Positions 57,240 to 64,000 of a stretch of 64,000 nt of DNA are shown here, piece after piece. Under the pieces are notes generated by a model. That model searched no databases. It was not told the origin of the DNA and saw only the letters and a list, made by a program, of their open reading frames with translations. Position 1 is the stretch's first letter. Each line of letters opens with the position of its first letter. This DNA comes from Glomus cerebriforme. Lineage: Eukaryota > Glomeromycota > Glomeromycetes > Glomerales > Glomeraceae. The DNA lies in the NCBI GenBank assembly GCA_003550305.1, contig QKYT01000103.1, positions 156,021 through 220,020 on the forward strand, written 5' to 3'. Position numbers and translations under genes: made by a program.

Positions 57240-58065
57240 TTGCTAGGATTTTTACTTAATCTTTTGTACCATTTCTTCTAGGTAAATATACTGATACAAA
57301 AGGGGGAAAGGCTTTGAAGAAATAAAGGATGTCATTAATATGATTAAAATTAATTATGTACTGCGTTATTTTGCTTTCAAATGTATTGTAGGCTTTATCT
57401 TTAACTAGTGTATTAATTATTAAATCTAAATTTAACTCAAAATTTATTTCAGTTACATGTAAAATTATTGTTATATTTTTTAATTATTAGAGTTTTTCAA
57501 TAATAATTATAATTTTAAGGCAAATTTTATTTAATATAAGTTCGCGATACTATATTAGAATCATATCGTACCAATCGCAATAATCCAAGAGCGACCAATT
57601 TCATAGATTCGACATTATTTCCGAGAAATCTATATGTACAATGTGAATAATAAATTTTCTTAGCAAAAATACGTCTTGTACATGTGTTTGCTATGATCTA
57701 CCCCAGTATCGCCAACACTTTTTTCATCCCACGTGACTTGTTAAATTTGGCCTGAATTATTAAACTATTATTGGCCAAATTAAAAATGGCATTTATCTTA
57801 GAAAAATTTATCATTCACGAAAAAAACTTTATTAACATTTAACACTACAATACAGTACTACAATACAATTTTTTAAAAAAAGATGAAAGACTGATTTATT
57901 TCTACTTTATTAAGCTTTAATAAATAATAATATATAAAAAACTCATACTTTTATTAATATCAAAAAGCATTATATAAACTTATAACAAAAATAAAAACAA
58001 CTTTAACTTTTACACTAAAATACAAAATCTAAAATGTTAAAATATCAAAATTTGAGCATGACTAT
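57240..58065. other. AT-rich interval downstream of unknown gene
   Basis: Likely 3' region, then AT-rich sequence. No gene seen. Confidence 0.4.
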
Positions 58066-58250
58066 TTGACTGTAATTAATAAAATTAATTACATTATACA
58101 ACTGAAAAGTGATATATATAAAAATGCATAACTGAAATATTTCACAGATTAATGATAAAATTTCTGCGCAGATTTTGGCTTTTTGGAGATCTATGCAGAT
58201 CTTTATGGTGATGATCAACGCAGATTTGCACCTTAAAAAATTTGCTGATA
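58066..58250 (+). repeat. Partial copy related to the family B right end
   Basis: GACTGTAATTAATAAAATTAAT, CAACTGAAAAGTGATATATA, TTTTTGGAGATCTATGCAGA and TTTGCACCTTAAAAAATTTGC follow the same order as in 49617-49890 within the family B element. No array is attached. Confidence 0.6.
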
Positions 58251-59087
58251 AATTTTAAGGTAATTTTGATAAATTCTGTAATGTGATAAATAATTAACCA
58301 ATATTTTCATATTATTCCACAACATTTAAATTATTAATTTTGGTTAATTTTAGAGAAACGGCACCATTTAGCTTTTTTTGTGAAAATGTGAAATTCCCCA
58401 TTTTCACTAAATTGAACAAAAAAAACCCACAATTTACCAAAATTTTCCTGGTTAATTGTGGTAAATTGTGCGATAATGACCATCTTTAAACCTGTGTTAT
58501 GAAATATCAATATTATAAAAAGTGATAGTTTAGTTGTCAAGTATAATAAAACTAATATAAATAAATTCTAGCAATTATAATAGTTGTTAATAATATATAG
58601 AGTTTTATAAACAAATATAAAAATATGTAGAATGAAGATTTTCCATTTTATCAAATTTTAACAAAAATCAGAAATCTTATGTAGTTATGTTAAATAATAA
58701 AGTTTTTTTAATTCTATATTATACTGCAATAATAACTTATCCAGTTGAAAATATTCTGAAAAAAATGTGTTAATTACTTATAATTCTACTATTATTTCTT
58801 TATAACTTTTAATCTTTAAAAATAATATATATAACTTTTACCATTGCTAAACTTAACCATAGTTATAATAACCATCTGGTTATTTCACTAACTTTTGTAG
58901 TTTTATAACTATATATATGTGGTTAAAACACCTGTCACATGATACAAAAAATTCACATTATAATTGTAAAAACATTGATGTAAAAAATAATTTATTTGTA
59001 TTAATACATTAATTAATAAAATTTATTTGTTTCCTTATTTGCACTCATTTTTTATAGTAATAAATTTATGCATTACTATTACAATTC
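58251..59087. other. AT-rich interval, nothing recognised
   Basis: A minus frame at 58334-58540 has no recognisable features. Short direct repeats of AATTTACC/GGTAAATTG type occur around 58420-58470. Confidence 0.35.
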
Positions 59088-60300
59088 TTTTGATAGTGAT
59101 CTAATTGTCCACATTTTCTACATTTTTACTGTCTATGATTATGATTTGATCTTGTCTCTACATCTTGGTTATTAGTTTAATTTATATTTGTAAGTTCTTT
59201 AAAAGGCCTATTTTTTTTAGCAATTTCTATTGCACTTTTCAATCTTTTAGGTGAACGTTCACAAATATTATATACAATTGGATTTGGGATATAATTAGAA
59301 TCATTTTGATGTATTTCATTAGTTTGTTATGTATTAAGATAAACATAAGAAGACATAAACCTATTACATAACCCAATTAATTCATCAATAGAATCAGTCC
59401 TAATTGCCAAATTTAATGCTTTTGTTACATGCTCATGCCCTTCAATATATTATTGCTTTTATTTTGATAATTTTTTCTCTTAACATATTTAGAATCTGAC
59501 AATTTGGCATTATTAGATTATTAGTATGAGATTCTTTCTGGATAACTTTAATTGATTATGCTATTGAGATATCTATTGTTGAATCAAAAGCTTTATTATC
59601 ATTAAATTATCTATGATTTATTAAGGCCATTGTAAATTGTGCATTACTGGTAAATCTCATTAAGCAAAAAAAATATTGACAAAGTATACCAAAATTAATA
59701 ATTGTAAAGTATATACATAAGAAGAACTCATCATTTAAAATTAAAATATGATGATTCCAATTTGAAACCATAGATTTAATGATCCATAAAAATGTAATAA
59801 ATTGTTGCTTTACACATTCCAACAATATTTTCAGGTTAATTTGTGATTTTTTGTATATTTTTTTAAGATATTCTTTGGTTGTATCATCAATCTTACCCTA
59901 TAACTAAATATTTTATTATAAATCAGCTATGATACAGTCTAATTATAAAGCAGACAAAAGATTACTAATACTAAAGTTATTTATATTAACATATTTTTCA
60001 AAATTACCATTAAATCGTTAAGCAGTATATAAAAAGCTTTCAGTAATTTGGGCACAGATCTTATTATACATATTAGACAACAAATAACTCTGAATTTTTT
60101 CATCTATTGATTTATATATTATATTATAAATTGTTGGCAGTGAAACATTTGATTATTTTTTCCAAATTGCAATGACCCATCAGAATATTAAATAATTGGC
60201 AAAATCCAGTATTTCGATTTATATCAGATGCAATAATAGAATTTATTGCTTCTATCTGTGAAGTACTTTAGATGCCAGCAGTAAACATTTTACGATTATA
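59088..60300 (-). pseudogene. Decayed MULE/FAR1-type transposase relic with zinc knuckle
   Basis: The minus strand gives, in broken frames, IDELIGLCNRFMSSYVYLN, stop, QTNEIHQNDSNYIPNPIVYN, RSPKRLKSAIEIAKKNRPFKEL and finally CRKCGQLDHYQKNC, a C-x2-C-x4-H-x4-C zinc knuckle at about 59095-59136. This order is typical of Mutator-like/FAR1-related multi-copy genes in Rhizophagus (from memory). Multiple stops; the upstream half (59600-60300) is too decayed to trace with confidence. Confidence 0.5.
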
Positions 60301-60789
60301 ACAAAATGCCCATATAGTCTAATTTTAATCTAATATTCGATTAAGATATAGGACTGCTAATAGATAATTGCTTTTTAATTTTTTCCAATAAAAATTAATA
60401 TTCAAATTATTTTATGCTTAATTGACGATCTGTGATTTAACTAATGAAATTACATATAAAATTTAACACAAATCATATACTAATTTGTCGTAATACACTA
60501 ATTTTGACAGTTTCTAATATAATAAAATTATAAACATATTTTACTAAAAATAGTAACCAATAATAAAGTAAATGTCATATTTTTATTTTTTTAAAGCCAT
60601 CAAGTGTAAAAAAATTTTTTTGGTGAACTTTACCTTAGAAGCACATGACATTTACCATATATTATTAGGTAAAATAAGAATTCAGAAGGTGAAATTTTTT
60701 TAAATTTCACTAAACTTTTATGCATTTTTACTTTATTTTATAAATAAACTAAGTTATAACAACTTCTATTTTGATAAATTCAAGGCATT

Positions 60790-63700
60790 TTCATACTCAT
60801 TAGCCAAATCATGCTCTATAGCTCTTTCTTTAAAACACAGGTATATGTATTTATCCAATTTTGTATGGTATTGACTTTTGGGATGTCCTCTTCTTCAAGT
60901 TTACTAGCTTCAATGTGTTTTAATAGCTCATCATGCATACTTCGAGCATTCATCATATTTTCTGACCTACGATTCCCATTCAGAAAAAAAAGCTCTAATA
61001 GGACTTTTACCTCTTTTTTCATTCTTTTTTCACCTCTTTCACCCAATTTCTGATTACCTTTTAACACCTACTCTTTTGCTAATAGAAACTTTTGAAGTAT
61101 TATTTAAATGAAAGGAATAATGTAAAGTATATAAATATATCTTTATTATGTAATTTTTGTTTATAGTTTGACTTACCAATATCTATTTCCTCTTTACTAT
61201 TAAAAAAATTTGGATCATTAGGTTGTTCATTTGGAAGAATTTCATCTAAAATTTTCAAACATGCATAAAGTTATTTTATAGTAACTAATACACAAAGGTT
61301 TGAGTTATATATTACTGGCATTCTTATCATTTTTTATTAGATCTAGATTATTTGAAAAATAACTATCAATAATTTTATCAATTTAGATATACATATGCCA
61401 ATGTAATAAAATACCTGATTCTACTACAATTAACATAGTCCATTGAGTTTCTGGAATAGTATATTGAGATATTGATGGTTGAGATTGATAAAGAGACGTA
61501 TTCCAAAGTTTGGCTACATATGATGGTGAAAAATTGTTCCACACTCCAAAATGAGATAATGGGCGAATACATATATATCCATTATATTGACCCTGATAAG
61601 GCCATTTTCAATAAAATAGTTTTGAAATTCCTTTGATTATTTTAATCTTTGACTTTTTTCTTTGATTTTTTTCATGACCCTCAGAATCATTATTACAATT
61701 GGGTTCAAGGTTAGCTAATGAAGTTCTAGATAATCCTTTTGCTACTTGAGCAATATCATTATCACTTGATAAATCACATCCAATTCGTAAATATCATTTG
61801 ATTACATAAGTTATCTGGGAATGATGGTATAGTATAATCAGATATTATAGTCAATTGATTTCAATTGGATTAGAACTTACTGATGCATGATATGAATCTA
61901 TCATTATTTTCAGCTCTCTAGATTTAAGAAACAACTAACTCTGAACTTTAATATTATACTAAGTATGCCAATAACTCACAATTGCCATGAGCTCAGAGTT
62001 GTGGTAATGTGAACCATTGTCTGATATTACTTTAATCTATTTGGACTTTTTACTTATTGTTTTAAATACTGCTTCAAATGCCGATGTTGTGAACTAAGCA
62101 TCCTGCTTGATATCCAAAGACCAATGATCATAAGCTCCAATATCTAATTTATTTGAATTTGTTTCTCTTATAAAAATTAAAATAGTATGCAAGGTTCATC
62201 CATGCTTTCCAAAAAAATCTTGCTTTGTTTCACGTACTGATTGTAATAATATTCACATTTTATAATTAGTAATAATAATTGCATCACTTGAATCCAACTC
62301 AGCTAATGTGGTATTAAACTGGGCATTTAGAAACACTTTGCATGTTTGGTGTGAAAGATAGTACAACAGGTGCTCTTTAGCTTCAGCAAGTTGTAATTAA
62401 TAATTTTCAAAAATATTTTTAGTCATGAAATCAAAAAATTCAAAAAGTTGATTATATTTCAAACATTATGTTTTATGTTTATTGTTGCACTCTCCAAACA
62501 CATATAGTAAATAATGAGAAATATAAGGATCATGAATAACTCAACCATCTGGATTAACTGCTAGTTCTTTTTCAAACCCTTACTTTAATTGTCTTTTCAG
62601 CTTATCAAGTTGATCAAGAATTATATTCTAAAATATCTTTAGTAAGTAATTTATATGTTATTGTGAAAGATAAATATGATTTAGTTTCAACTAGCCATAA
62701 TTGTTTTATCCTTGAAATTATCCTGTATTATGTTGGCCAAATTTTCAAATACTTCAAATCTATAATCATTGTAAATTTGACATAAACCTCCAAGATCATC
62801 ACGGTATTTCAGATTGGTAGAATTTTTTAGACGTGTCATAAAAGTTGATCTTTTCATACCATTTGGATAAGTTTTGGTAAACTTATTTCATAGTTCACTT
62901 TTTTGATCTCGAAGATATAAAACTGGCAACCCTGTTTTCGCATCTATATAATAAGAACTCATAGTAACATTTTCACGATTTTGAAAAAAAATAGTAAATT
63001 GTATATTATTTAAATGTTGAACTTTCCTTTTTATTTTATTTATGGGTGGAGCACCTGGGTCATATAATCTTACATGTTTTCATACATTAGTTATAGTACT
63101 AAAAGCCACCTGTTATGCAAAAAAAAAAAATTAAAAATCAAAAAATTAAATATATCTAGAATCATATAATGATTTAGCTACTATTATTTACTCCTAATTC
63201 CTGTATTAAATCTTTATATTTAAACTTTAGTGTAATAATAAATAAAATACAAATTTTGCCATCCTGTCCTTTTTTATTTGAATTTATTGCATCACAAAAA
63301 CTTTTTCAACGTAAATCTTCTTTTTTATTATCAATATTAAGCAATTTAAAATTATATAAATTTTCTAATATTTGTCTATCTGCTTTATTGTTATAAGCTC
63401 TACTTCAAAATTCAATTTGAGATTCTTTATGTGAAAAAGGTATTATATTTGAACATCCACATGTTTTAAACATAGCACACCATGCTCTTAGCTCTTTGTC
63501 TTGCAGTTTGTAATCCTCTGGATATATTTTAACCAATATAGATGAAAATTGAACAATAGAACTTTCTTATTTATACCAATCATAAAATAATTGTGACTAG
63601 TTAATCATTGTATTTGGAAGTTTATGTGATTTAATGTGTCAGTCAAATACTTTTGTAAGTTTTTCATAATTATTCCATTTATCAGACTTATATATAGCTA

Positions 63701-64000
63701 CTTCAAATTGTAATAAATTCTGAGTAGTTTTGTAGGTAATTTTGAAGATATGTGATCCAGAAAATTTTTATGTATACCAACTTTTTTCCAAACATCATCT
63801 GGCGTTAATCCAGTAAATTACTCAATTTTATTAGCATTATGATATATTTCTAAAATACATTAGTCATCTTCTAATTTCAATAAAAATAAGTGCTGTGCAC
63901 TCCGATATCATGTAATAAAGAAAGAAGTAAAACTCTTTTCAGCTCCATAATACCCATCTTTAAATGAATAGCCAAAACCTGAAATTACAACTGATAATTT
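60790..64000 (-). pseudogene. Large decayed DDE-type transposase-like gene (Rhizophagus multi-copy family)
   Basis: From the right window edge leftwards on the minus strand, the blocks are FGYSFKDGYYGAEK, ILEIYHNANKIE, GLTPDDVWKKVGIHKNF, RAWCAMFKTCGCSNIIPF, then (after introns) LYDPGAPPINKIKRKVQHLN, MSSYYIDAKTGLPVLYLRDQ, YPNGMKRSTFMTRLKN, LKYRDDLGGLCQIYNDYRFE, KVISDNGSHYHNSELMAI, and the C-terminal GERGEKRMKKEVKVLLELFF / IPKVNTIQNWINTY (60816-61067). SDNG with the following HYHNSELM resembles the second catalytic block of RNase H-fold transposases or integrases. Many stops and frameshifts are present throughout, so it is inactive. The 5' end lies outside the window. Confidence 0.6.

Noticed and set aside
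60811..61053. 80-codon plus-strand frame
   Set aside because: Antisense shadow of the C-terminal block of the decayed DDE-type transposase on the minus strand.

Overview
The window looks like a piece of nuclear genome from an arbuscular mycorrhizal fungus (Glomeromycotina, most like Rhizophagus irregularis). It is very AT-rich. Its genes carry many short GT..AG introns with ordinary fungal branch and acceptor signals. Long stretches consist of decayed multi-copy gene families and transposons that I know from that genus. The species call rests on remembered family resemblance, not on a search.

Layout. (1) 1-9250 is repeat territory: the end of a TA-flanked element with a tandem intron-like array, a 2.5 kb pogo/Tigger-type DNA transposon, a decayed Rhizophagus multi-copy gene and a large foldback hairpin. 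(2) 9263-31377 is the gene core. It holds a peroxiredoxin-like gene without the active-site cysteine (-), an 11-exon FERRY3/C12orf4 homologue with an added UBA-like segment (-), an unknown 362-aa protein (-), a HAC1/XBP1-type bZIP gene with what looks like an Ire1-type unconventional intron (+), a coiled-coil protein with two ZZ zinc fingers (-), a small CsbD-like hydrophilic protein (+), an active-site-intact myotubularin phosphatase (+) and a second coiled-coil/ZZ protein (+). (3) 31378-64000 is again dominated by mobile and decayed sequence: gene-family relics, mariner-type inverted-repeat elements, four blocks of intron-like tandem arrays, a decayed PD-(D/E)XK-like family member, a hAT transposase relic with two nested insertions, one possible unknown gene (55992-57239), a MULE/zinc-knuckle relic and a large decayed DDE-type transposase at the right edge.

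Two observations stand out. First, elements at 1-1172, 38482-39290, 43759-44927, 47857-49893 and 51602-53127, plus a block at 53300-54215, carry tandem units of about 60-125 bp. Most units contain a 5' splice-site-like GTAA, a short palindrome whose loop supplies a CTAAC/CTAAT branch-site match, a pyrimidine tract, TAG and a 29-53 nt mini-exon. Second, the bZIP gene has an exact 8-bp stem with a CTGCAGT loop at 18790-18812 and a CAGCAGC loop at 18977-18983. Joining at these sites removes 179 nt and switches translation into an otherwise hidden acidic C-terminus, as in HAC1/XBP1.

Among the core genes, the bZIP protein would act in the unfolded protein response, myotubularin and FERRY3 in endosomal phosphoinositide/Rab5 trafficking, and the ZZ/coiled-coil proteins possibly as adaptors. 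I see no operon-like or cluster logic, no tRNA or rRNA gene and no CRISPR array.
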